From NCBI RefSeq assembly GCF_900277125.1, contig NZ_OPYN01000156.1:1-51788 (forward strand): 51,788 bases of DNA. Reading direction: 5' to 3'. Position numbers and translations under genes: made by a program. Source of the DNA: Pseudomonas inefficax (GTDB lineage Bacteria; Pseudomonadota; Gammaproteobacteria; Pseudomonadales; Pseudomonadaceae). The notes below the pieces were generated by a model. That model saw only the letters and a list, made by a program, of their open reading frames with translations. It was not told the origin of the DNA and searched no databases. This document shows positions 1-6,922 of the stretch, piece by piece; the stretch's first letter is position 1; each line of letters starts with the position of its first letter.

Positions 1-1
1 G

Positions 2-808
2 GTGTCGCCGTTCTACGACCCGATGCTGGGCAAGCTGATCGCCTGGGGCGAAGACCGCGAACAGGCGCGCCTGCGCTTGCTGGCCATGCTCGACGAGTTT
101 GCCATTGGCGGGCTGAAGACCAACATCGCCTTCCTGCGGCGCATTCTCGCCCACCCGGCGTTTGCTGCAGCCGAACTGGATACCGGCTTCATTCCGCGTC
201 ACCAGGAGGTTTTGCTGCCCGCGCCTCAAGCGCTGCCCGCAGGCTTCTGGGAAGCGGCGGCCGAGGCCTGGCTGCAGGGCCAAGCCGCACATCAGCGGGA
301 CGACGACCACAATTCGCCGTGGGCCGAACGCAACGGCCTGCGCCTGGGCCTGCCAGCGCGCAGCACCCTGCACCTGATGAGTGGCGGGCAGGACCAGGCG
401 GTTGCCCTGGAGCGCAGCGCTGCGTCTACCTGGCAACTGCTGGGCGAGCAGTTGGTTCATGACCAGGCGGGCGTGCGTCGCCAGCATCTGGCGATCCGCC
501 GCGGTGGCACGCTGTACTTGCACTGGGACGGCGAGATGCATGCCATCGAAGCCTTCGACCCGATTGCCGAGGCCGAGGCCAGCCACAGCCACCAGGGCGG
601 CCTGGGCGCGCCCATGAACGGCAGCATCGTGCGCGTGCTGGTAGAGCCTGGGCAGGTGGTGGAAGCAGGTACGGCGCTGGTGGTGCTGGAGGCCATGAAG
701 ATGGAACACAGCATTCGCGCGCCGCATGGCGGCACGGTGAAGGCGTTGTTCTGCCAGGAAGGCGATATGGTCAGCGAAGGGACGGTGCTGGTCGAACTGA
801 CCGAATGA
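2..808 (+). CDS. liuD: Biotin-dependent acyl-CoA carboxylase, biotinylated alpha subunit (5'-truncated), probably methylcrotonyl-CoA carboxylase
   Basis: This is the C-terminal part of a biotin carboxylase/biotin carrier subunit. The reading frame is open from the left edge, so the ATP-grasp biotin carboxylase domain lies outside the window. The first visible residues (MLGKLIAWGEDREQA) are the end of the carboxylase domain. The last ~75 residues form a biotinyl domain with the EAMKMEHS motif, whose second Lys-side residue (K of AMKM, near base 698) accepts biotin. The linker between them resembles the BT domain of 3-methylcrotonyl-CoA carboxylase, which acts in leucine breakdown. A geranyl-, propionyl- or acetyl-CoA carboxylase cannot be excluded without the N-terminus and upstream neighbours. 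The stop codon is followed at once by a REP pair. Confidence 0.85.
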   Translation: MSPFYDPMLGKLIAWGEDREQARLRLLAMLDEFAIGGLKTNIAFLRRILAHPAFAAAELDTGFIPRHQEVLLPAPQALPAGFWEAAAEAWLQGQAAHQRDDDHNSPWAERNGLRLGLPARSTLHLMSGGQDQAVALERSAASTWQLLGEQLVHDQAGVRRQHLAIRRGGTLYLHWDGEMHAIEAFDPIAEAEASHSHQGGLGAPMNGSIVRVLVEPGQVVEAGTALVVLEAMKMEHSIRAPHGGTVKALFCQEGDMVSEGTVLVELTE

Positions 809-816
809 GGATACCC

Positions 817-940
817 GGGGGCCGCTTTGCGGCCCTTTCGCGACACAAGGCCGCTCCCACAAGTACCGCGCCAACCTCAAGGCATGCACCGTACCTGTGG
901 GAGCGGCCTTGTGTCGCGAAAGGGCTGCGCAGCAGCCCCG
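817..940. repeat. Inverted pair of REP elements
   Basis: Two REP copies face each other. The core arms at 833-861 and 896-924 are perfect 29-base inverted complements with a 34-base loop. Each arm has a smaller GC hairpin on its outside. The pair lies between the convergent ends of liuD and the first S24 repressor, where it may stop transcription from both sides or protect the mRNA 3' ends. Confidence 0.9.
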
Positions 941-945
941 GCAAT

Positions 946-1617
946 CTAGAAGGCCCCGTGTACTCGCACGACCACCCCCAGAAACTCGCAGCCATCCTCA
1001 CACAGCAGCGCCGGATAGTTGCTGTTCAATGCCTTCAGGTACCGCTGCCCACCTTCCTCGGCCAGCTCACGGAAAATCGCCGGTTTGCCCGGCTGACGGG
1101 CGATAATCAAACGCCCTGGCTCGGCTTCCAAGCCAGGGTCAACCAACATCCGCATGCCCTGCGGCACACTGCGGCCACTGACGGCACTCATGGCATCGTT
1201 TTCCACGGTCAGCCAGAACGCCTTGCCCTGGGCCAGATAGTCCGTCTGTTCGAATACGCCAGGCTCCGTAACATCTGCAACACCTAGCTCATCCCAACCC
1301 AGCACCGGGTAGCGGAAACACACGATGTATTGCATGAGGTCCAGATCGTCATCGGTGCCATCCACATCGTAAACGCTCCGCTCCCCGTCCTGCCCCTGAA
1401 TGCGCAGGTGCAAGCTGACGCTGTAATGGGGCATGCCAATCTCGACAAGCGTGCGATTCATCGACTCGATCTTCGGCTGACGCCGCTTGTTCACCCAATG
1501 TCCCACGCTGCCTTGGGATACACCAACACGCTCGGCCAGCTGTTCTTGAGTGAGCCCCAGCTCCTCCATCCGATCACGGACCAGGGCAATCCATCTATCC
1601 ATATTCATCGCTGCCAT
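946..1617 (-). CDS. XRE-family phage-type repressor with degenerate S24 domain (paralogue 1)
   Basis: The protein has 223 residues. An N-terminal Cro/CI-type helix-turn-helix spans about residues 20-55 (GLTQEQLAERVGVSQGSVGH). A C-terminal S24 (LexA/CI-like) domain spans about 100-220. Aligned by eye with lambda CI, the catalytic Ser is Ala142 (VENDAM), the catalytic Lys is Arg183 (AIFREL), and the Ala-Gly cleavage pair is Leu-Gly. Self-cleavage should therefore be lost, while dimerisation through the S24 fold could remain. The gene lies downstream of and parallel to a close paralogue, with about 98 bases between them. AGGAGG sits just 5' of the chosen ATG; the ATGs at codons 4 and 6 are alternatives. 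Its regulatory target is unknown. Confidence 0.8.
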   Translation of the reverse strand: MAAMNMDRWIALVRDRMEELGLTQEQLAERVGVSQGSVGHWVNKRRQPKIESMNRTLVEIGMPHYSVSLHLRIQGQDGERSVYDVDGTDDDLDLMQYIVCFRYPVLGWDELGVADVTEPGVFEQTDYLAQGKAFWLTVENDAMSAVSGRSVPQGMRMLVDPGLEAEPGRLIIARQPGKPAIFRELAEEGGQRYLKALNSNYPALLCEDGCEFLGVVVRVHGAF

Positions 1618-1664
1618 CAGCCTCCTGCAAAGGCGCGCCTCCCGATCGAACCCGGTGCGGCCGC

Positions 1665-1713
1665 TGTAGGAGCGGCTTTGTGTCGCGACAGGGCTGCACA
1701 GCAGCCCCCGGCA
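1665..1713. repeat. Single REP element
   Basis: One REP copy (core ggagcggctttgtgtcgcga followed by a GC hairpin) lies just beyond the stop codon of the upstream repressor. The sequence running from the REP into the stop codon resembles that beside the first repressor, as if gene and REP had been duplicated together. Confidence 0.85.
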
Positions 1714-1715
1714 AG

Positions 1716-2369
1716 CTAGAAGACCCCATGCCCCCGCACGACCACACCCAGAAATTCGCAGCCGTCTTCACACAGGACTGTCGGATAACGCGTATTCAGC
1801 GGTTTGAGCATCCTGTCTCCGCCCTCCTCGACCAACTGCCGCAACACTGCCGGCCGCCCGGGCTGCCGCGCAATTACCAACCGGCCTGGCTCAGCCGGCA
1901 GGCCAGTATCCACCAGCACACGCATACCCTCAGGTATGCTCCTGCCACTGGCGGCATTCATCGAGTCGTTTTCCACCACTAGCCAGAACGCATTGCCGGC
2001 GGGCATGTAGTCAGTCTGCTCGTGGGCCTTGCTTGTTTCTGGCAAAGTCCCCTGCAAGTCAGCCCAACTCAGCACCGGAAAGCGTAAGCTCGCGTAAAGC
2101 AGTGCCTCTGCCGAAACCGGCTGCTCGGCCGCATAGTGACCAGGCGATTCGCGCACGATATCTCGCTCCACCACCATGACTTGGGCTTCCAGAAACACCA
2201 GCCCAAGTTTTTCGAGCTTTTCGTTGATGGTTTCCAGCGTCGGCCGCCGCGTACCACGCAGCCAATGCCCCACGCCCCCTTGAGTCATGCCCAGGCGTTC
2301 GGCCAGCTTGAGCTGGCTGAGATTGTGTTCGCGCTTGTAGCGCTTGAGAAATGCGTTCCAGTTTTCCAT
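1716..2369 (-). CDS. XRE-family phage-type repressor with degenerate S24 domain (paralogue 2)
   Basis: The protein has 217 residues from the ATG at 2369; a longer reading would use a TTG at 2405. The helix-turn-helix covers about residues 16-45 (LSQLKLAERLGMTQGGVGHW). The S24 domain covers about 95-217. It keeps the nucleophile-position Ser136 (VENDSM) but has Arg177 where lambda CI has the catalytic Lys, and LQG in place of the Ala-Gly cleavage pair. It is clearly homologous to the next gene downstream, including the shared C-terminal LCEDGCEFLGVVVR. It is probably the first gene of a two-gene unit. Its upstream region holds inverted repeats that could be autoregulatory operators. This is likely a non-cleavable repressor or a relic of prophage control. 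Confidence 0.82.
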   Translation of the reverse strand: MENWNAFLKRYKREHNLSQLKLAERLGMTQGGVGHWLRGTRRPTLETINEKLEKLGLVFLEAQVMVVERDIVRESPGHYAAEQPVSAEALLYASLRFPVLSWADLQGTLPETSKAHEQTDYMPAGNAFWLVVENDSMNAASGRSIPEGMRVLVDTGLPAEPGRLVIARQPGRPAVLRQLVEEGGDRMLKPLNTRYPTVLCEDGCEFLGVVVRGHGVF

Positions 2370-2379
2370 GAGCGGCAAC

Positions 2380-2394
2380 AATACGGACTGTATT
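2380..2394. promoter_or_regulatory. Candidate operator upstream of the repressor gene
   Basis: AATAC-N5-GTATT is a perfect 5-base inverted repeat 11 bases before the repressor start codon. Its inner TACGGACTG recurs as TACAGACTG at 2441-2449. A second inverted repeat, GATAG-N11-CTATC, spans 2436-2456. The placement fits operators for the divergent genes at 2369 and 2500. No binding data exist here. Confidence 0.4.
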
Positions 2395-2499
2395 AATCGC
2401 AGCAATACACAATATGAATTATTTATTTTGAGATAGATAGTACAGACTGACCTATCCTCTGAATCCTGTGTGCTTGAAGGGAAATCAGAAGGTATCGCG

Positions 2500-2811
2500 A
2501 TGAAACCACCGAAAAACGACGAAACAGATCTCGACAGCGAAGCCGCCCGCCGCGCCCTCGACTACTACCTCAACCCCAACCCGCCGCGCCCCACTCAGGA
2601 GAACAGGATCTGGACCCTGCACGAGGGGGTAACCAAAGACCAAGCCCAGGAGCATGCCATCGCCCTGCTGCGCTGCGCCGCCGCCACCGCGCAGGAAACC
2701 GCCACCCACCAGCACGGTAGCCAGCGCGAGCTGACCTTCGCGCTGATGCACATGATGGACATGGCACGCGCACTGCTCGAGCACAACCGCTCGGTGGGCT
2801 CGGGTTCGTAA
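2500..2811 (+). CDS. Small unknown protein of a Pseudomonas-restricted type (DUF3077/DUF6124-like)
   Basis: This 103-residue protein is soluble, with no signal peptide or membrane segment. The N-terminus is charged and Pro/Asn-rich (EAARRALDYYLNPNPPRP). A predicted helical bundle follows, ending in a Met- and His-rich segment (FALMHMMDMARALLEHNRS). The layout resembles small proteins common in fluorescent pseudomonads and annotated DUF3077/DUF6124; that match is from memory and moderate. The ATG at 2500 was chosen over an in-frame GTG at 2470 because AGAAGGT lies about 7 bases before it. It is divergent from the repressor and shares its control region. Function unknown. Confidence 0.6.
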   Translation: MKPPKNDETDLDSEAARRALDYYLNPNPPRPTQENRIWTLHEGVTKDQAQEHAIALLRCAAATAQETATHQHGSQRELTFALMHMMDMARALLEHNRSVGSGS

Positions 2812-2920
2812 GCAGGAAAGAAGGGAGAGAACGTGATGGCCAGGTAACGGCAAAGGCCCCGATTGCCGGGACAAGGAAGCGCACCGGTAAAAATTTTTTA
2901 CCGGATTAGCGAAAATTCAT

Positions 2921-2948
2921 TTGACTGGCAAATGATAACGATTATTAT
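2921..2948 (+). promoter_or_regulatory. PrrF promoter with overlapping Fur box
   Basis: A -35 box TTGACT (2921-2926) and -10 box TATTAT (2943-2948) are 16 bases apart. The stretch 2928-2946 (GCAAATGATAACGATTATT) matches 14 of 19 positions of the classical Fur consensus and covers the spacer and part of the -10. Iron-bound Fur would block RNA polymerase here, as known for prrF genes. Confidence 0.85.
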
Positions 2949-2954
2949 TGCACT

Positions 2955-3065
2955 CAGCTGATCGCGAGATCCGCTGGATAACCTGGAGCTTAGGTCGCTC
3001 TCAGATTATCTCCTCATCAGGCTAATCACGGTTTTTGACCCGGCTTTTTGCTGGGTCTTTTTTTT
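2955..3065 (+). ncRNA. prrF: PrrF-type iron-responsive small RNA
   Basis: The element begins just after a Fur-boxed sigma-70 promoter. It has the gatcgcgagatc start region, the central target-pairing core ctcctcatcaggctaatcac, and a final terminator, as I recall for P. aeruginosa PrrF1/PrrF2. In that family the RNA is made when iron is scarce and, with Hfq, represses mRNAs of non-essential iron proteins. Only one copy is present, not the tandem prrF1-prrF2 of P. aeruginosa. A short repeat of caggctaatga follows the terminator near 3073. The exact 5' end is inferred from the promoter. Confidence 0.9.
3037..3065 (+). terminator. Rho-independent terminator of PrrF
   Basis: An 8-pair stem (gacccggc with gctgggtc, one G-T pair) with a TTTTT loop is followed by eight T residues. 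Confidence 0.92.
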
Positions 3066-3161
3066 GGCTCTTCAGGCTAATGAAGATCGTGATGGCGCGC
3101 ATGATAGCAAAGGTGTTTCAGGGCGTGAACGCTCATTACAAAACTTTGCGGAATCAGCACT

Positions 3162-3176
3162 TGAGAATCAATCTCG
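3162..3176 (+). promoter_or_regulatory. Possible second Fur box before the sigma4-FecR fusion gene
   Basis: TGAGAATCAATCTCG resembles the 7-1-7 Fur motif TGATAATnATTATCA, with the left arm 6/7 and the right arm 4/7. It contains the symmetric core GAGA-N5-TCTC and lies about 70 bases before the next start codon. Confidence 0.45.
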
Positions 3177-3246
3177 TTTGTCCTACGCTGATCACGCATC
3201 ACGGAAGATGCCCCCATCCCTCCCCTTATAGAGCAAGGAGCTGTCC

Positions 3247-3762
3247 ATGACCCGTCTGCTGATGCCCCTTGAGCACCCAACCCCTGCTGCCGAACACCAT
3301 GCAGACGATGCCCTGCTGCACGCGCTGAAGCGCCTGCCGCGGCGCGTACAGCAAGTGTTCCTGCTCAACCGCCTCGACCAGCTGGACTTCGCCAGCATCG
3401 CCGCCCGCCTCGACCTGCCATTGGCGAGCATCGAGCGGCACATGGACCAGGCGCTGCAGGCCGGCCGCTCGCGCCGGGATGTGCTGGCGAGTGTTGCCGG
3501 GCAATGGTATGTGCGCTTGCAGAGCCCACAGGTGACGGCGTGCGAGCGGATCGATTTTCGCCGTTGGCTGGATGCGGACATGGCGAACTTGCAGGCGTTT
3601 CATGACACGGAATTGCACTGGCGCAGCCTGTTGGCACCGGCACGGCGATTAGGCCAGGATGGTTGGTACCGGCAAGGTCGGGCAGCGCTGTCGATTGGCG
3701 GGTGTTCGGTTGCAGTCGGGCTTGGTGTTGCGGCGTTGGTGCTGTTCGGTGTCTGGGCCTGA
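3247..3762 (+). CDS. Sigma-70 region 4 / FecR N-terminal domain (DUF4880) fusion with C-terminal membrane helix
   Basis: The protein has 171 residues. Residues about 22-75 (ALKRLPRRVQQVFLLNRLDQ... SIERHMDQAL) look like ECF sigma factor region 4, the -35-binding and anti-sigma-contacting part. Sigma region 2 is absent. Residues about 85-135 (WYVRLQSPQVTACERIDFRR) match the FecR N-terminal anti-sigma segment. The last ~25 residues form one hydrophobic helix and the protein ends there, so the periplasmic FecR signalling domain is missing. AAGGAG lies 7 bases before the ATG. The possible Fur box and the upstream PrrF suggest iron control. It cannot act as a complete sigma factor; it may be a membrane-tethered decoy or modulator. 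Whether this is a functional gene or a decayed fecI-fecR relic is open. Confidence 0.75.
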   Translation: MTRLLMPLEHPTPAAEHHADDALLHALKRLPRRVQQVFLLNRLDQLDFASIAARLDLPLASIERHMDQALQAGRSRRDVLASVAGQWYVRLQSPQVTACERIDFRRWLDADMANLQAFHDTELHWRSLLAPARRLGQDGWYRQGRAALSIGGCSVAVGLGVAALVLFGVWA

Positions 3763-3809
3763 TCAGCACCAGGCCGTTATCGTGCTCACTGCGGATGGCT
3801 CGTTTGGCA

Positions 3810-5000
3810 TCAAATTCGAGTGCTGGTTGGCGTTTCCGTCAGGCATGCAAGCAGTAGCCATCCGCATAAACCCGCCCCCAGGAACAGAAGCCCCAGGCTC
3901 ATCGGCAACGCGCCTTCGACGCCAGCAACAAGACTGCCAGCCAAACCACCACCTGCGAACAGCAAGGTCGTGTTGAGCGACGCTGCCGCACCGGCCTGCT
4001 GCGGGTAACGCGCCAAGGCCTGGGTCGTTGCAGCAGGGCGCACCAGCATTGTCCCGGTCGTGCAGATGATCATCGGCAGCAGCAGCCCCGCCACCGTCAA
4101 TCCCGCTACCTGCTCCCAGATCAACAACGTGATGCCCCCGGCAGCTATGAGCAGGAATCCCGTCTTGATCTGAACCTGCGGGCTTACGCGGTTGTTCAAA
4201 TAGGTCGCGGCTGTTCCGCCAGCGATATACGCAAGCCCATAGCCGATAAACACCACCGAGAATTGATAGGGCGTCAGCCCCAGGCTGTCCATCAACGCCA
4301 ATGGCGCGACAACGATGAAGGAGAAATGGCAGGCAAAAGCGAGACTGGACAGCAGGGAGTGCGCAAGATAGGTCGTATCATGCAGCATGGCCCAATAGCT
4401 GCGCATGCCTGAAATACGGCGTCGCGATGGAGGCGTATCCTGCAACAGTGCAAACGAAAGGCATGAAACGATCAGTGCTATGAAAGCGAATAGCGTAAAG
4501 CTGCCCTTCCAGCCAAAGGATTGTTGGAGAAAAGCGCCTGCGACCGGTGACAATGAAATGAACAGCCCACTTGCGCTGGTCAGCAGGATACGCATGGCAT
4601 TGCGCTGTTTACCACTGTACAAGTCCTGCACAAGCGCCTGGCCCAACACGAAGCTCCCGCAACCCACGGCCTGTAGCAAACGGAACGCCATGAACGTCTC
4701 ATAGCGGGTTGAAAGTACACAACCCACTGCCCCTGCAATGGACACTCCCAGCCCTGCAAGCAATAACCGCTTGCGTCCCATGCCATCTGACAATGGCCCG
4801 ATCACCAATTGCGCCAAGGCGACACCAAACGCAAAGAAGCTCACCGAGTAGGCTATCTGCTGTGGTTCGACGCGAAACTCGTCTGCGAGCGCCGGGAATG
4901 ACGGCAGGATCACATCGAGAGGGAATACACCCAATAGACATAACAGAATCAACAAGCCCGAGCACAGAAAGTTACTGGGTGAACCCAAGGGCCGATTCAC
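3810..5000 (-). CDS. Bcr/CflA-type MFS drug or metabolite exporter
   Basis: The 396-residue protein has about 12 hydrophobic segments and the MFS motif A between helices 2 and 3 (GPLSDGMGRKR), typical of the DHA1 Bcr/CflA group that exports small drugs or metabolites by proton antiport. The chosen start is a GTG with a weak upstream TTGGTAG; no better in-frame start keeps helix 1. It stands alone, with no regulator beside it. Base composition looks somewhat less GC-rich than its neighbours, which could mean separate acquisition. Substrate unknown. Confidence 0.8.
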   Translation of the reverse strand: MNRPLGSPSNFLCSGLLILLCLLGVFPLDVILPSFPALADEFRVEPQQIAYSVSFFAFGVALAQLVIGPLSDGMGRKRLLLAGLGVSIAGAVGCVLSTRYETFMAFRLLQAVGCGSFVLGQALVQDLYSGKQRNAMRILLTSASGLFISLSPVAGAFLQQSFGWKGSFTLFAFIALIVSCLSFALLQDTPPSRRRISGMRSYWAMLHDTTYLAHSLLSSLAFACHFSFIVVAPLALMDSLGLTPYQFSVVFIGYGLAYIAGGTAATYLNNRVSPQVQIKTGFLLIAAGGITLLIWEQVAGLTVAGLLLPMIICTTGTMLVRPAATTQALARYPQQAGAAASLNTTLLFAGGGLAGSLVAGVEGALPMSLGLLFLGAGLCGWLLLACLTETPTSTRI

Positions 5001-5270
5001 GCTACCAAGCCCGCTTTCTTGTATTGCCGGAAATAGTCACTGGAATCTCCACGGAAGCGCCGAGCCCTGATGGTAGCGACACCCTGAAGATGTACAACCC
5101 GAACCAGGCAGCGAAACTTCCGATAGAGTTGTAGGGCTTTTCCGTTGTCGCTTATTACCGTTGGGTTCTGGTGCTATCTGGGCTTCTGCTGACTGGATAA
5201 CCGGCACCCAGCGAAGTCTCAGGGTTCGGGCCCTGACACTGTCGCCGGGCAAGCCCTTCCAGAAAGCCGC
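5001..5270. other. 270-base gap with no gene recognised
   Basis: No convincing coding sequence is seen. A hairpin, TCAGGG-N6-CCCTGA, lies at 5219-5236, downstream of the SRPBCC gene on the minus strand, but lacks a T-run. The rest is of mixed composition and may be the remnant of an insertion. Confidence 0.4.
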
Positions 5271-5681
5271 TTAGCCTTCCAGCCCTTTCTTCAGCGCCGC
5301 CAGGCCATCTTCATAAATGCCAGCGAACAGCGCAGTTGCCTCAGCATCGCTGATACCCACCGGCACGAACGAACCGGACCACTCCACGCGCGACCCGCTA
5401 CCTTCAGCCACCACACGCAGGGTCGACTGGTAGTCACGCACCGGCGCCGGGCCCGTGAGGATGGTGTAGCTGTAGCTGCGGCCGGCTTCGTTGAAGTCCA
5501 GCAGGCGCTCGATGATTGTATCGCCAGCCACGCTCTTGAGGGTACGGACGCGGCCACCTTCGCTCAGGGCGCTTTCAGGGATGAACGGCAGCCAGTCGGG
5601 CAGCGCGTCGAAACCGCCAATCAGTTGCCAAACGCGGTTGGCATCGGTTGCAAGGGTGATGGAAGCTTGTGCAGTTGCCAT
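5271..5681 (-). CDS. SRPBCC (START/polyketide-cyclase-like) family protein
   Basis: This 136-residue soluble protein has the SRPBCC pattern: an N-terminal strand with ASITLATDANRVWQLIGGFD, a WLP segment, central strands (RVRTL, ERLLDFNE), and a long C-terminal helix (FAGIYEDGLAALKKGLEG). Such folds bind hydrophobic ligands and include cyclases, hydrolases and carriers. It has no Cys and no Met apart from the initiator. It lies 72 bases downstream of an aldo-keto reductase on the same strand and is probably the last gene of that unit. The specific reaction cannot be told from sequence. Confidence 0.75.
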   Translation of the reverse strand: MATAQASITLATDANRVWQLIGGFDALPDWLPFIPESALSEGGRVRTLKSVAGDTIIERLLDFNEAGRSYSYTILTGPAPVRDYQSTLRVVAEGSGSRVEWSGSFVPVGISDAEATALFAGIYEDGLAALKKGLEG

Positions 5682-5753
5682 GATGATTCTCCCGGGGCGT
5701 GGGCCCCATTGATTCGGGTAGGCAGGGCCGCGGAACGGCCCTGAAAGGTCGGT

Positions 5754-6764
5754 TTAAACGCTAGGTACCGGGGCTTGGGCGTTGATCAGCCCTTGCTGGC
5801 GCAGGTCGTTCCAGAACGCCATCGGAATCACCTTGCTCAGGGCGGCGAGGTCTTCGTTGGCGTGCGCAGGACGGGTGGAACCCGGGATCACCGAGACCAC
5901 GGCCGGGTGGGCCAGGGCGAACTGCAGGGCGGCAGCCTTCACATCCACACCATGGGCACGGGCCACGGCGCGGATGCGCTCGAGCTTGGCAAGAACAGGC
6001 TGGGTGGCCTTCTGGTACTCGAAGTGCTCGCCGCCGGCGGTGACACCCGAGCTGTACGGGCCACCCACGACGATACCTACACCCTGCTCCACCGCTTGCG
6101 GCATGACGCGTTGCAGTGCGCGGTCATGGTCCAGCAGCGAGTAGCGGCCGGCCAGCAGGAAGCCGTCGGGGCGCGGCTCGTCCAGGTCGAGGGTCAGCTC
6201 GATCGGCTCGACGCGGTTCACCCCCAGGCCCCAGGCCTTGATCACGCCTTCTTCACGCAGGCGAGAGAGCACGCGGAAGGCGCCAGTGCGGGCGACTTCG
6301 AACTGGCTCAGCCACTCGTCACCGTAGAAGTCCTGGGCGATGTCGTGGATCCAGACGATGTCCAGGCGGTCGGTCTTCAGGCGGCGCAGGCTGTCTTCGA
6401 TGGAGCGCAAGGTGGCGTCGGCGCTGTAGTCGTTGACGATGCGGTTGCGGTTACCGTGCTCGAACAGGCCGCTCTTTTCGCCCAGTTCACGGGCGGCCGG
6501 GTCTTCCAGTTCGTCGAGGATGATGCGACCGACCTTGGTGCTGAGCACGTACTCGTCACGTGGGCGACCGACCAGGGCATTGCCCAGGCGGCTTTCGGAA
6601 AGGCCGGCACCGTAGAACGGGGCGCTGTCGAAGTAGCGCACGCCGTTGTTCCAGGCCGCATCGACGGTAGCCTGCACTTCGTCTTCAGGTACGTTGCGGA
6701 ACATGTTGCCCAGCGGTGCAGTACCGAAGCCCAGTAGGTTGGCGATAAGGGATTTGAGGTTCAT
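5754..6764 (-). CDS. Aldo/keto reductase (D-threo-aldose 1-dehydrogenase / pyridoxal dehydrogenase-like group)
   Basis: This 336-residue NAD(P)H-dependent oxidoreductase has the AKR catalytic set: Asp and Tyr in YFDSAPFYG, Lys in LSTKVG, His in IVWIHD. The start (LGFGTAPLGNMF) and the ending SVIPGSTRPAH are typical of the L-fucose/D-threo-aldose dehydrogenase group. It acts in the cytoplasm on an unknown carbonyl or sugar-like substrate. It has no Cys and only 4 Met. It lies 158 bases after the DHA2 exporter and precedes the SRPBCC gene. The gap contains a LysR-like inverted repeat, so the gene may have its own regulated promoter. Confidence 0.82.
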   Translation of the reverse strand: MNLKSLIANLLGFGTAPLGNMFRNVPEDEVQATVDAAWNNGVRYFDSAPFYGAGLSESRLGNALVGRPRDEYVLSTKVGRIILDELEDPAARELGEKSGLFEHGNRNRIVNDYSADATLRSIEDSLRRLKTDRLDIVWIHDIAQDFYGDEWLSQFEVARTGAFRVLSRLREEGVIKAWGLGVNRVEPIELTLDLDEPRPDGFLLAGRYSLLDHDRALQRVMPQAVEQGVGIVVGGPYSSGVTAGGEHFEYQKATQPVLAKLERIRAVARAHGVDVKAAALQFALAHPAVVSVIPGSTRPAHANEDLAALSKVIPMAFWNDLRQQGLINAQAPVPSV

Positions 6765-6840
6765 GTGCGTATTCCTGATGAGGGGAGTTGGTTGTGAACT
6801 CCAGTGGCTGCAATCCTATGCGCCACCCACCAAGACCGTC

Positions 6841-6863
6841 CAAGTCATATTTCGAACGACTTG
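6841..6863. promoter_or_regulatory. Candidate LysR-type operator upstream of the aldo/keto reductase
   Basis: CAAGTC-N11-GACTTG is a perfect 6-base inverted repeat with the T-N11-A geometry of LysR-family sites. It lies about 80 bases before the reductase start. No LysR gene is present in the window. Confidence 0.35.
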
Positions 6864-6922
6864 AGACCTTTTGCGCAACACCCTTTCAACAAACGGGTGG
6901 CTGATGCACACCCGGCCAATGA

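Noticed and set aside
817..940. Possible CRISPR-like repeats.
   Set aside because: The repeats are inverted pairs, not regularly spaced direct repeats, and match REP elements. No cas genes are present.
5030..5134. A C-terminal-like peptide (ending YNPNQAAKLPIEL) as a gene fragment.
   Set aside because: No family was recognised and the frame upstream is a shadow of the MFS gene. It may be a remnant, but this cannot be supported.
5775..6737. A 320-codon open frame antisense to the aldo/keto reductase.
   Set aside because: The reductase has all catalytic residues; the antisense frame has only shadow composition.
6790..6835. Sigma-54-like sequence (TGGCGC...TTGCA, minus strand) before the aldo/keto reductase.
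   Set aside because: The spacing between GG and GC is 11, not 10 bases, which is normally not used.
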